From Azospirillum melinis (GTDB lineage Bacteria > Pseudomonadota > Alphaproteobacteria > Azospirillales > Azospirillaceae), in contig NZ_WHOS01000058.1 of assembly GCF_013340935.1 (NCBI RefSeq), positions 1 through 44,813 on the forward strand: a stretch of 44,813 bases of DNA, written 5' to 3'. This document shows, piece after piece, positions 24,544 through 35,000 of this stretch; the first letter of the stretch is position 1; every line of letters begins with the position of its first letter. The notes below the pieces were generated by a model. That model was not told where the DNA came from. It searched no databases and saw nothing but the letters and a program-made list of their open reading frames with translations. Position numbers and translations under genes: made by a program.

Positions 24544-27500
24544 TCAGGCGACGTAGTCGTAGACGACGTTGACCGGGTAGGGCTTCAGGTTGGTGATGCG
24601 GTGGATTTCGGCCCCGGCCGCACCGTTGCGCTTGATCGTGTAATCGATCCTGGCGGCCCCGAGCTCGTACTCGTCGCGGGCCAGAGTCACCGCATCGACG
24701 CTGGGCGAGAAGCTCGGGTTGGCTGTCTTCAGCGAGAAGGCGAAGTCGATGGTGCTGTAACTCTCCACATTCAGGTTCGTGAGAGCATTCTGCAGGGTCA
24801 GATAGTCGTTGCCGTTGGTGTCGATGCTGGACCCGCTGTTGAGGGGTACGACAACCCAGGCCGACCCGTCCCACTTCCGCCACGTCGCCCGGCCGTCGAA
24901 GCTGACCAGCCACTTGATGCCGGTACCGGGCGGGGTGGTCTGCGCGATCGTCGCCGAACGGATCGTGCTCCAGTCCGACACGTCGATGCGGCTGCTGTCG
25001 AGCGTCGCCACATAGAAGGGGCCGGTGACGTAGCTGCTGCCGTAGGGGATGGTTGGCGGCGTGAAGGAGGCCGTCCAGCGAATTCCCGTGGAGAGGCGAA
25101 GTTCGTCCACGTAGCCAGCGATGCCGTAGTCACCGCCGTTAGTGGAGCCGAGCAGCATCAAGGATCCACTACTGTCTGTCCGCATAGCCGTGCCGCCACC
25201 GGCCCCCCCATACCCGAACTTAGTCCCGTTGACGAAAAACGCCACAGTCCCGGCAGAAGAGATCGTAACCGCCACATGCGTAAAAGTGTTCAGAGGGATG
25301 ATTTGCGGGCCGCCAGCGTACAAGTCACTATTGAAGCTTGTTCCTTTGTAGCGGAACTTCAGCCATCCGTTGGTATCGAGGTAGAGCGCCCACGTCTCAT
25401 CGGACGCCCCCCATTTTTGTGCGATGATGCGGGGGCTTGAGTAGTTTTCGGGACGTACCCAGGCCTCAATTGTCAGATCGACCGATCCGCTCATCCAAGA
25501 GGCATTCGGAACGGTCTGGCAAGCATAGCCAGAGCCGCCGTTATATACAGACCCAGTTCCGAATTTAGCTTGACCTGTGCCGATTTGCGGCACCGTGTTG
25601 CCGTTACCGAAATTGGGCGTGATCCATACCCCATCCTTCACAATGCGGGCATTGCCGTTTGCGGCGATCATCGCGCTGTTGCCGGACAGCTCCTTGACCC
25701 ACTTCTGGCCGACCGCGCCGTTGAACTCCCACATCAGCGTGGTCATGTCGTCGGCGACCAGGGTGGCGGGCGTGAAGTTGGCGGTGTAGCGGGGAGAGCC
25801 GTTGGTGATGCGGAAACTGTCCACTGCCCCCTGGATGATGGCACTGTTATTGTCCCAATAGCTGCCGATGCAGAGCAGATAGGTGGCGTTGGCGTAGACC
25901 GGGTTGACATTGGGTCCATAGACGAGACCGAACTTCACCCCATCGACATAGATGAACCATCCCAGCCCATCACGAACCAGGGCGACATGGTGCCATGCAC
26001 CGGCGTTCATCGCCGGATTGGAGACGACGACGGTGCTTTGGCCCCAGCCATTGACCCGCAGCGTCCCGTCGGTGGCGGCGTAGACCTGCAACGAGTTGCC
26101 GAGGCTGCCCCCATTGTCCGAAATGTTGAACAATTGCGGAGCGTTGCCGAAGCTGGCGAAATAGAACCAGCCCTCGATGCAGAGCTTGGTGTTGGTTCCG
26201 AAATAGATCGGGTTGCCGGCGGTCGGGGCGGAAAAATACATCTTCGGCCCACTGCCGACGGCACTCAGCGCTGCCGACGTGCCGTGCCCGCCTCTGGTGT
26301 AGGTGCTAGCGAGAGTGACCTGCTGAAGATTGGATGTCGTCGTGTCCCCGAACGCATTCGTCCCGTAACTCGACCCGCTGCTGTCCAGGGTCACCTTGTC
26401 GCCGTTGACGCCGTCGAAGTTCAGCAGCAGAAGGGTATAGGGAGTGGTCGTGGGCACCGTGGCCGGGGGGGTGAAGTTGCCGGCCCACAGCGAACGTCCC
26501 CGCTCGATGCGCACGGCATCGATGGTACCCTGCATGGTGATGTTGTCGGTCACGTCATGCCGATTGATGTTGACCTTGGCGCCAGAGAAGCTGATCGAGG
26601 CGGTTCCGACACTGGTCGCGTAGGTGGTGCCGTTGACGGCGACATAGACGGTGCTGCCGGAACGGAACAGCGCGACGTGGTTCCAGCTGTTGAGCGTCAG
26701 GCTGAGACCGGTGGAAACGTCGGCCGCAACGTTGTAGCTGGCGTTGTTATTGCTGAGGGCAAGCTTGACCAGACCGTTGGCATCCAACGACAGGCGCGGA
26801 TCGTAGCCGGTCCCCTCCAGCGAGAGGAACTTGCCGCCGTTGAAGGCGGTGGGGTAGGCCCAGCAGTCGAACAGGAAATCGTCCGACCCCATTGCAAAGT
26901 CCATGTGCGTCTTGAGGGTGCCGACCTGGGCATTGCCGTTCAGAGCTGTAACGCCGAACTTCGCCCTGGCGTTGGTCACCGTCGAGTTGTTGCCGAGGAA
27001 AACCGAATGCCCGCTGTTGGCCCGGTCCTTCAGCACCTGCCCGCCATGCCCGTCGTCGAAGCTGAACAGATGGACGGTGTCGGTATCGGTGATGAACGCC
27101 GTGGTCGGGGGCGTAAAGTTGACGGCGTAGCGGGCGACCTTGGAGACACGGATCTGGTCCTGCCAGCCGAAAAAATTATATTGGCCGGGGTTGCCTGCAG
27201 ACATGCCGATACCGAGTACGCCCGGCGGGAAATTGGTACTGTCTGCCCAGCTACCTTGAGCGATGCCGTTAACATAGAGCGTCGTTGTTCCGTTGTTACG
27301 GACAACAGCCCATTGATACCAGACGTCGGTTGAGAGATTTGCGCTCTGAATGCGATCACTGCCGGTCACATAATATTTGATTACCGGTGCGCCCGCATTG
27401 TTGCGCAGACAAATCTGGGCGACGGTGTAGGACGCGCTGTCGCAGATATCGAGGATCGCCTTATCCGTAAAGCTGCTGCCGATATAGACCATGCCTTCGA

Positions 27501-30500
27501 AAGTGAAGTTTTGCCCGGTGCCGAACGCGATCTTATAGCCGCTGGAAAGCTTCCATGCCGACGCCCCGTCGAACCAGCCGCAATGGCTGCCGAACGGGGT
27601 GATGCCGCGCTCATCGATGATTTCGGTCGAGCCGTTGGCGCCATCGGCATGGATCAGCAGCTTGGTGGCGGCATCGGCCCCGCCACCCCCGGCGGTGCTG
27701 TATAGCTGGAACTGGCCGCCGACCTGATCGGTGCCGGTCGCGGCATTCTCCTGGGTGTATTGCGCCTCGGTGTTGTAATCGACGTTGAAGGCCTGGCCGA
27801 CGAACTGGCTGTAGACCGCCAGGATGGATTTGGCGGGAACGTCGAGGCTGCCGGCGGCGGGAAGAACCGTAACTGCCGACTTGGTGACGGTGTTGGTGCC
27901 GCTGCTGGTGACGAGCGGAGCGCCGTTGACTGTGGGATTGGCCTTGAAATCGACGGCGTTGCCGGAGACCGTCACGGGCAGGTTGCCCGCATGCCAGACC
28001 TTATGGGCGACCCCGCCCATCGACCAGCCGCCGATCTTGAACTCGTTGTCGGTGTCGAGGCCGACATGCACCCCATAGTTGCCGGGGCGGTGGAAAGACA
28101 TGAACGCGGCCCCGGCGGGAGTGCCGGTGCCCTGCGACTGAATTTCGAAACCGGCGGTGTTGCCGACGGCCGACGCAATGCCGGTGTTGGCCGGCAGGCT
28201 CGCGCCGGTTCCGAGTATCGTCTGCTTGCCGTTGAAGGTGTTGGCCGAGGTGACAGCGGCATAGTTGCCCGGAACGAGGTTGCCCGCATGCCAGACATTG
28301 TTCCCCATCCATTGGAACGACGTCATGTTGGCGAGAAGGATGTTCGACCAGGAGATTGCCGCCCCAGCCGACTTGCCGTAGCCGTGCGCGCCACGGAACC
28401 AGAAATTCGGGCCATTGACGCCGTCATTGCTGACGGACATGCCAATGTCCATTGCGTCCTCGCCACCGACGGAAAGGGTGGGCGAGGTGCTGCCGGCCGT
28501 GTTCCAATACCAATGCTGGCGACCCATCCCGTCCTGGGTCATGTAGTAGGCCGGCGCCGTGCCGCCGGTACGGGTCAGCGTGCCCGTGATCGTCGGATTG
28601 GCAGCGTCGAGCTTCGAGGCAGGCGCGAAGTTGCCCGTGTGCCAGACGTCCTTGTTGTCCACCTGGATGCCGGTGGCGACATTCAGCTTGGCTCCGCCGG
28701 TCGGCATCGCGGTCGTGCCGATGGCGGTCAGCGACCCTCCCTCGGAGATGGCGAAATTCTGCCATGCGCTGGAACCGTAGGCGCCAATTCGGCCAAAAGC
28801 GCCGACATCATTCCATCCGACGAACGTGAATTTGGTTCCGGCGCTGTTCCCGACGTGGACGGCCTCCATGGATGACGAGTTCTGGACGCTTACGGCGCCG
28901 CTGAAGACGTTGTTGGCGCCAAGCTGCGCATAGCGCCCATCCGCTGCCGCCCGGTCGGGAATGTCCGTGCCGTTGGCGACGCCGATGGCGCGCTTGGCGC
29001 CGGTGCCCGCCCCGGTCTGCGTCAGCACGCCGGCAGCGTTGTCGAGGGAGGCGAGGGAGGTCAGCAGGGCCGGCTTGTTCTCGACCCCGGACCAGTCCAC
29101 CGCCGACGCGCGTGCCGCGGTGTAGGCGCGGTAGCCCGCCGCGTTGCCGAGATTGCTGTCGTCGACGACCAGATACATCAGGCCGCCGGTGCCGCCGACC
29201 TGCACCGTGTCGCCCTTCTGCACCTGGGCGGTGGTCAAGGCGAAGCGCTCGGCGTCGCTGGCGACCGGATAGAGACGTTCCAGCGCGCCTGCCGGCAGAC
29301 GGGCGATGTCGATGGTGCCGGTCAGCGCCGACGCCGCCACCGCCGTCACCGGGATGGCGATGTTCTGGGTGCCGTCGAACGCGGTCGCGGTGCCGGTCGC
29401 CCCGCCCGACAGGGCGATGGTGCGGGGCGTCGTCAGCCTGGCCGCACCGGCCGCCTGCCCGGCAGCGATCATGGCGGCGATGGCGGCATCGGTCTGCGCC
29501 TTGTCGTAAGCGGTCGCGGACGTGTGCAGCTCACCACCCTTATAGGTCGCTGTCCGGCCGGCGACCGGGACGATCTCGACCGCTCCGTCCTCCGTCACCC
29601 GCACCGAACCGCCACCGTTGGCGATGCTGTCCTGCGACAGAGTGGACAGCCGGTGGTCGATCTCCTCCAGCGCTCCCTGCACGGTGCCGGCGGTGATGTT
29701 GCCGGATGCCGCCACCGGCGCCGTCGTGGCATCGAAGCCGAAGGAGACCGCGCGGTTGCCCGGGTTGAAGGTGAGCTTGCCGCCCGGAGCCTGCACGAGG
29801 TTCAGCAGGGAGCCGGGGTTGTCGGCGGCGAAGCGCTGCGAGGCGCCGTCGCCGACGATGCCGAAGTTGGAACCCCCGACGATGGTCGCGGCGGTCTGGG
29901 CATGGCCCTTGGCCTGCTCCGACCAATGGAAGGCGGAATAGACGCCCGGGCTGGGCTGATAGCCGACGGCACCCTGGGCGAAGGCCTGGGACAGATCGCG
30001 GGCAGCCTGCGCCTCCGTGCGGGCGGCGACAGCCAGATCGCGGGCGGCGGTGGCATCGGACTTGGCCGAGATCGCGTCCGCCGCCGCCGTTGCCGCCGTC
30101 TGCGCGCTGTTGGCGGCATTGGTCTGCGACTGGCCGGCCTGGGAGGCGGCGACCTGCGCCGCCGTCATGGCGGTGGCCGCGCTGTCGCGGGCCGCCTCCG
30201 CCGCGGCTCTGGCCGTGGCGCTGCCGGACCCGGCGGTTTCCGCCTGCTGTGCGGCCGAACGGGCAGTGTCGGCGGACAGGGCGGCGGCGGCGGCCTTGAC
30301 GGTCGCGGTCTGGGCGCCGGTCGCGGCATCGCCGGCGGCGGCCTGCGCCGCGGTTGCCGCAGTGTCGAGACCGGCGGCGCTCGCGGCGGCGGCAGCGGCA
30401 CTGCCGGAGGCCTCCATCGCCTTGCCGGTGGCGACGGTCGCCTGGGAGGCCGCGTCCAGGGCGTAGGACAGCGCCGACTTCAGACTGCCGGAGACCGGGG

Positions 30501-31419
30501 CATCGGTCTTCACCGCCCAGTCCTGCGCCTGCGTCCGCGCCGTCAGCGACGCGTCGCGTGCCTGTTGGGCGGCATCCCGCGCAGCGGTCGCGGTGTCGCG
30601 CGCCGCCTCGGCCGCCGTTCTGGCGGACAGGGCACCGGTCGCCGCCGTGCCGGCTTCGGTCCGCGCCTCCAGCACGATGTCGCGTGCGGTTTCCACGGCG
30701 GCAAGCGCCGCGGTGGCGGACGCCTCAAGCCCGGCGGCGGCGGTGGCGCTGTTGGCGGCCTCATCGGCATGGTGGACGGCGATGGCCGCCTGGGCGGTCG
30801 CGGTCGCGGCGGCGGCGGTGCTTTCGTCGGTCTGCGCGGCGACGGTCGCGGCGGCTTGCGCCACGGCCTGCCGGTCGGCGCCGACGGCCGTCATCGCCGC
30901 CGTGGCGTCGGCGGCGGCCTGCCGTGCCGTCGCCACGTCGTCCTCGATCGCCGCGATGATCTGCGCCGCATGCTCCACCACCCCGTCGTCGAGGAGTTGG
31001 AGCAGGCGGGCCGGGCTCTCGACCAGACGGGTGACACCCTTGCTGTCGGTCAGCGGGTACTTGCCGTCGGCATTCGGGCCGCCGTTCGGGGAGCCACCCA
31101 GCCAGTCGTCGTACTGGTCCTCGCGCACCGCCCATTTCGCGACCATCGCCGCGATCTCGCCGGCCAGTTCGGCGTTGGACAGGGTCGCCGACGCGGCGAT
31201 GACGGCATAGGCGGAGGCCGCCGTCGTCTCGCCCTCCCAAGGGCGGTCGAGGGTCAGCGTGCGGTCGTTGGCGACATCGCGGATCTCGTAGAGCGTCCTG
31301 CCGTCGGTGGTGAAGGCGGAGCCCGGACGCACGACGCCCATCCACATGGTGCCGGCGCCGGCGACGGCGGCCGATCCGGGGGTCAGGGCGACGGTGCCTT
31401 GGCGATACCAGCCGGCCAT
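24544..31419 (-). CDS. Giant tail fibre with Ala-rich coiled coil and four LamG-like domains
   Basis: A 2,291-residue fibre protein. Residues 1-~150 form a conserved-looking attachment head (YRQGTVALTPGSAAVAGAGT). Residues ~150-485 are extremely Ala-rich (Ala/Thr/Asp/Arg heptads), surely a trimeric coiled coil. Residues ~490-1150 contain phage-fibre shaft repeats ending in WHAGN/WHTGN motifs (about 930, 1046 and 1145). Residues ~1275-2130 hold four tandem concanavalin A/LamG-like domains, each with a hydrophobic strand pattern (FTFEGMVYIG, DDFLFDCWAY, LCIEGWFYFA, LTIEAWVRPE) and most closed by NFTPP-like spacers. The last ~160 residues form a separate tip. It probably binds a surface glycan of the target cell. 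The stretch encoding the fourth LamG (about 25080-25560) looks less GC-rich than its surroundings. Confidence 0.88.
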   Translation of the reverse strand: MAGWYRQGTVALTPGSAAVAGAGTMWMGVVRPGSAFTTDGRTLYEIRDVANDRTLTLDRPWEGETTAASAYAVIAASATLSNAELAGEIAAMVAKWAVREDQYDDWLGGSPNGGPNADGKYPLTDSKGVTRLVESPARLLQLLDDGVVEHAAQIIAAIEDDVATARQAAADATAAMTAVGADRQAVAQAAATVAAQTDESTAAAATATAQAAIAVHHADEAANSATAAAGLEASATAALAAVETARDIVLEARTEAGTAATGALSARTAAEAARDTATAARDAAQQARDASLTARTQAQDWAVKTDAPVSGSLKSALSYALDAASQATVATGKAMEASGSAAAAAASAAGLDTAATAAQAAAGDAATGAQTATVKAAAAALSADTARSAAQQAETAGSGSATARAAAEAARDSAATAMTAAQVAASQAGQSQTNAANSAQTAATAAADAISAKSDATAARDLAVAARTEAQAARDLSQAFAQGAVGYQPSPGVYSAFHWSEQAKGHAQTAATIVGGSNFGIVGDGASQRFAADNPGSLLNLVQAPGGKLTFNPGNRAVSFGFDATTAPVAASGNITAGTVQGALEEIDHRLSTLSQDSIANGGGSVRVTEDGAVEIVPVAGRTATYKGGELHTSATAYDKAQTDAAIAAMIAAGQAAGAARLTTPRTIALSGGATGTATAFDGTQNIAIPVTAVAASALTGTIDIARLPAGALERLYPVASDAERFALTTAQVQKGDTVQVGGTGGLMYLVVDDSNLGNAAGYRAYTAARASAVDWSGVENKPALLTSLASLDNAAGVLTQTGAGTGAKRAIGVANGTDIPDRAAADGRYAQLGANNVFSGAVSVQNSSSMEAVHVGNSAGTKFTFVGWNDVGAFGRIGAYGSSAWQNFAISEGGSLTAIGTTAMPTGGAKLNVATGIQVDNKDVWHTGNFAPASKLDAANPTITGTLTRTGGTAPAYYMTQDGMGRQHWYWNTAGSTSPTLSVGGEDAMDIGMSVSNDGVNGPNFWFRGAHGYGKSAGAAISWSNILLANMTSFQWMGNNVWHAGNLVPGNYAAVTSANTFNGKQTILGTGASLPANTGIASAVGNTAGFEIQSQGTGTPAGAAFMSFHRPGNYGVHVGLDTDNEFKIGGWSMGGVAHKVWHAGNLPVTVSGNAVDFKANPTVNGAPLVTSSGTNTVTKSAVTVLPAAGSLDVPAKSILAVYSQFVGQAFNVDYNTEAQYTQENAATGTDQVGGQFQLYSTAGGGGADAATKLLIHADGANGSTEIIDERGITPFGSHCGWFDGASAWKLSSGYKIAFGTGQNFTFEGMVYIGSSFTDKAILDICDSASYTVAQICLRNNAGAPVIKYYVTGSDRIQSANLSTDVWYQWAVVRNNGTTTLYVNGIAQGSWADSTNFPPGVLGIGMSAGNPGQYNFFGWQDQIRVSKVARYAVNFTPPTTAFITDTDTVHLFSFDDGHGGQVLKDRANSGHSVFLGNNSTVTNARAKFGVTALNGNAQVGTLKTHMDFAMGSDDFLFDCWAYPTAFNGGKFLSLEGTGYDPRLSLDANGLVKLALSNNNASYNVAADVSTGLSLTLNSWNHVALFRSGSTVYVAVNGTTYATSVGTASISFSGAKVNINRHDVTDNITMQGTIDAVRIERGRSLWAGNFTPPATVPTTTPYTLLLLNFDGVNGDKVTLDSSGSSYGTNAFGDTTTSNLQQVTLASTYTRGGHGTSAALSAVGSGPKMYFSAPTAGNPIYFGTNTKLCIEGWFYFASFGNAPQLFNISDNGGSLGNSLQVYAATDGTLRVNGWGQSTVVVSNPAMNAGAWHHVALVRDGLGWFIYVDGVKFGLVYGPNVNPVYANATYLLCIGSYWDNNSAIIQGAVDSFRITNGSPRYTANFTPATLVADDMTTLMWEFNGAVGQKWVKELSGNSAMIAANGNARIVKDGVWITPNFGNGNTVPQIGTGQAKFGTGSVYNGGSGYACQTVPNASWMSGSVDLTIEAWVRPENYSSPRIIAQKWGASDETWALYLDTNGWLKFRYKGTSFNSDLYAGGPQIIPLNTFTHVAVTISSAGTVAFFVNGTKFGYGGAGGGTAMRTDSSGSLMLLGSTNGGDYGIAGYVDELRLSTGIRWTASFTPPTIPYGSSYVTGPFYVATLDSSRIDVSDWSTIRSATIAQTTPPGTGIKWLVSFDGRATWRKWDGSAWVVVPLNSGSSIDTNGNDYLTLQNALTNLNVESYSTIDFAFSLKTANPSFSPSVDAVTLARDEYELGAARIDYTIKRNGAAGAEIHRITNLKPYPVNVVYDYVA

Positions 31420-31420
31420 G

Positions 31421-31630
31421 TCAGTTCTCCTCGCTGGGGGTCGTGTCGGAATAGGGGTAGAGCGCGCGGATCGCCGAGAAGTCGGCGCGCATGCGCTCCC
31501 ATTTGGCGGGGTTGCCGTTCAGCATGTCCTGCTGGGCTTCCAACTGCCGGGCCGCCGGCCATGCGGCGAGATAAGCCTGCTGGCGCAGCTTCGCGATCTC
31601 GTCGCGGGTGCGGATATTTGTGACCTTCAC
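31421..31630 (-). CDS. Small tail-cassette protein (69 aa)
   Basis: A 69-residue, mostly helical protein (TRDEIAKLRQQAYLAAWPAA, then AKWERMRADFSAIRALYPYS). It starts within the stop of the gene at 31627 (ATGA overlap) and ends 1 bp before the fibre start. Small proteins here in lambdoid cassettes often help fibre assembly; no clear family match is seen. Confidence 0.7.
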   Translation of the reverse strand: MKVTNIRTRDEIAKLRQQAYLAAWPAARQLEAQQDMLNGNPAKWERMRADFSAIRALYPYSDTTPSEEN

Positions 31631-32058
31631 AGCCGGATCTCCGTGACGAAGTCCATGTAGGGAAAGCGGCGCACCGTCACCCGATAGGTCCCGGGCAGGT
31701 CGTCGTATTGGAAGGAGCCGTCGTCGACGGTGTAGCTTTTGGTCGAGCCGGTGGTGAGGCAGCGCACCTCCACCATCGCCCGATCCGGCAGTTGGTCGAG
31801 ACCGGCGATGGTGGGGCGGCGACGCACCGCCGGAGCCTCGCCCGACAGGTCGACATAGTCGCTCAGGTGATGCGCCTCCGCGGCGATCACGGCGAGACCG
31901 GGGCGGCCGCCGGTCTGCATCTCGACCACATCGGCGGCGCAGGTGCCGGCACCATGGATGCGACCCTCGCCGTCATAGACGGTGAAGGCGAGGTAGGACG
32001 GGTCGAGCAGACCGAGCATTCCGGTCAGCGGCGGCAAGGGGTCGGCGATGCTGGGCAT
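31627..32058 (-). CDS. Tail-cassette protein of unknown function (143 aa)
   Basis: A 143-residue protein with strand-rich segments (PSYLAFTVYDGEGRIHGAGT, VEVRCLTTGSTKSYTVDDGS, YRVTVRRFPYMDFVTEIRL). It starts 3 bp after the fused I-J gene stop and overlaps the next gene by 4 bp, so it is part of the tail operon. No family is recognised; a small fibre-linking or baseplate accessory role is an inference. Confidence 0.7.
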   Translation of the reverse strand: MPSIADPLPPLTGMLGLLDPSYLAFTVYDGEGRIHGAGTCAADVVEMQTGGRPGLAVIAAEAHHLSDYVDLSGEAPAVRRRPTIAGLDQLPDRAMVEVRCLTTGSTKSYTVDDGSFQYDDLPGTYRVTVRRFPYMDFVTEIRL

Positions 32059-32061
32059 GGG

Positions 32062-35000
32062 CTACTTCCGCAGTTCGATGGCGATGATGGTGCATTCGAC
32101 CTCCCCGTTGGGCGGCAGGTAGGTGCCGAGGATGTCGCAGGCCCGATAGGTGTTCATGCCGGGTGCCGTGCCGATCACCAGCGCGCGGGCGCGGGCGTCG
32201 AAACCCGGATCAAACGTTGAGTTTTCGCCACCGCCGCTGCGCGGGGGCACGCCGCTGACGGTGGCAATCAACGCCACCGGCTTGCCGGTGGTGGCGATGC
32301 TGATCGACGGGCCTTCCTGGAAATAGACCGGGGACGTGATGCCGGTCATGTTGCCGGTGGCGAAGTCCTCGATCTTCTGGCCCCGGATCGTCAGATCCTG
32401 GATGTGTGCGCTGGAGATCGTTGCATCTCTGATCTTCGCGCTGTTGATCGAGGCATCCTGGATCTTCGCGCTGTTGATCGAGGCGTCCTGGATGAAGGCG
32501 GCGGACATGGAGATGCGGGGCACCCCATCCACCCGACCGATGACGAAGGGATGGTCGATGCTGCCCCCGGGGCCGGTAATGCCGATCAGGAAACGGTCGG
32601 CCCGCACATAGAACTCGGATCGCACCCCGCTCTCATCGGCCGGGTCCGAGGAAAGGCCGAACCCGCTGATGGCGCCATTGTTGTCGATCTTGACCGTCCA
32701 CTGCCCCGACAGCCCGTTAGTTACTTTCGAGACCTGCTCGATGGACGAGGTGTGATTGCCGACCGTGCCGCTGAGGAGGGTTACCTTGTTGACCGCGGAT
32801 TTTGCCTCAGTAACCGCCAGGTTGACGCTATCCTGAAAGGACCCGGAAGCATCTTTTATCGCCACGAACGCGCTGTCGATCCGGCTGGCGAGAGCACCGA
32901 CGGCGTCGGCACGGGCGGTCTGCTCGCTGGTCAGCCCCGCCTTCACGCCGTCGACCGATGCACCGATGGTATCGAGGCGCGTGGTGAGCGCGCCGGTCGC
33001 GGTCGCGTTGGCGGTGATGCGGCTGTCATAGCCGGCCAGGCTCTTGTCGTAGCCGGCGACGACGCTATCGATGCGCTCGGCGTTGGTCCGGGTGTCGTTC
33101 GCCGTGGCGGTCAGCTTGGCCTGCACGCCGGCCAGATTTCCGTCCCAGGCCGCGACCACCGTGTCGATGCGCGTCGCCGTCGCCTCGTCCGCCGTCACCA
33201 GCGCGGTCAGCTCCTCCTTGACGGTGGCGATCTGCCCGTCGAACTGGGCGGCGACGGTGGTGACCCGGCTCGCCAGCGACTGCGTGTCGTCCTGGACCTG
33301 CCTGACATCCGCCTTCACCTCCGCGACGTCGGCCTCGCGCCTGCCGATCTCGCTGCGGATGCGGCCATAGCTGTCGTTGACGCGAACCAGACCGGACGTG
33401 ACCGTCTCGGCGATCTTCTCGATCCCGGTGATGCGCTCGGCCATGAAGGGAGCGAGCTTCGATTCCGAGACCAGCTTGTCGGCGAGGTCGTCGTGGGAGA
33501 TCTGCTCGGTGGTGGCGCCGGTGCCGATGTTGGAATTGACGTCGCTGACATTGCCGCCGAGATCGACGGCTCGCACCCAGTAATAGCGCGTGACCAGCCC
33601 GCCCAACCCGGCGCGCACGAAGGCGTTGCCCTTGACCGTGCTGATGACGGCGGCGGCCGACAGGTCGTTCGCCGCCCCCTCCAGAACCTCGATGTGGGAA
33701 AGGTCGGTGTCGGGCGGATTGACCCAGGACAGGGCGATCTGGCGCAGCCCGCCTTTGGCGACCAGCCCGGCGGGCTGGCCAGGCGGCGTCCCCTTGCCGC
33801 GCACCGTGGCCCGGATTTCCGCAGGTGCCGAGCGGCGGTTGTCGTAGGTCAATGCGGTGATGCGGACGGTGTAGACCCCCTCCGCCGCCGGCTCGATGTC
33901 GAAGCTGCCGGCGCGGGTGACCTTCCATTCCTGCCATTGGCCGCCCGGCGTCATCACGTCGGCGCGGTAGCCGGCGATGCGGGCATCGTCGCTGGGCGTC
34001 CAGCTGACGGTCAGCCGGGCCTGCGGCAGGCCGTTGACCCAATAGGCGCTTTCCACCGCCGCGAGGTTGGCGGGGGATGGGATGGCGTTGGCGGCGCTCT
34101 GGGTCGCCACCGGTTCGATCTGCACGCCCTCCTCGACCCGGGCATATTTGCCGGGCTCGTGCAGCAGGGCGGTGACCTCGTAGACGCCGGGCGATTTCTC
34201 GGTGACGGCGCGCACCCGGAACAGGCGCGGGGCGAGGTTGGTGGCGGTCAGGATCCACACCGCATACGGCTGCGGCACCGCGCCGCCGAGCGGAGCCGCG
34301 TCGATGGCGAGCTGGCCGGTGGTGTGCTCCTCGGTCGACTGCACCGGGCGGCGGACCGGGCAGTCGACCAGCCGCCCGTTCGGCAGGGTGAGCGCCAGCA
34401 CGTGGCTTTGGTTGGCTTCCAGCGTCACCGTGTCGTCGAGGGTGACGACCTGCCGCTCCGGGTCGTAGGCGACCAGCCGCCCGCCGGTGCGCACCAGCGC
34501 CCAGTTCGGGTCGGCCAGCTTGACCACGTCGCCCGGCATGACGTCGAGATGGTCGAAGGAGCAGCGGTAGGTGACGGTCTCGGTCTCGTGCTGCTCGCTG
34601 TCGAGCATCCACAGGCCGAGGCGGCGGGCCTGGCTGCGCCGGGTGCAGCCATAGGCCGTCGCCTCGATCGGCCGCCAGCCGTAGCGCTGGATCATCCCGG
34701 CATTCTCGACGACCTCGACCGTCGGGCGGTAGCCGTCGTCGGGGTCGTTGAAGGTGATCAGCGCCGCGGTGTGGCGGGCCTTCAACGCGGTGCCGGAATA
34801 GGTGAAGCTGCCGCCGATGACGTTGGCCGGGGTGACCAGCTTGATCGGGTCGGCCGGCATGTCGGCGCGGGCCAGCACGCCGCCGGCCGACCAGAAGATC
34901 AGGCCGCGGAAGGTCGAGGCGATGGACTGGAGGACGCGGTAGGCCTCGGTCCGGCCGGAGATCACCCCGTTGAAGGTGAAGCGCGGCTCCATGATGTCGC

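Noticed and set aside
24544..31419. Diversity-generating retroelement acting on the fibre
   Set aside because: There is no reverse transcriptase gene and no template/variable repeat pair near the fibre C-terminus.
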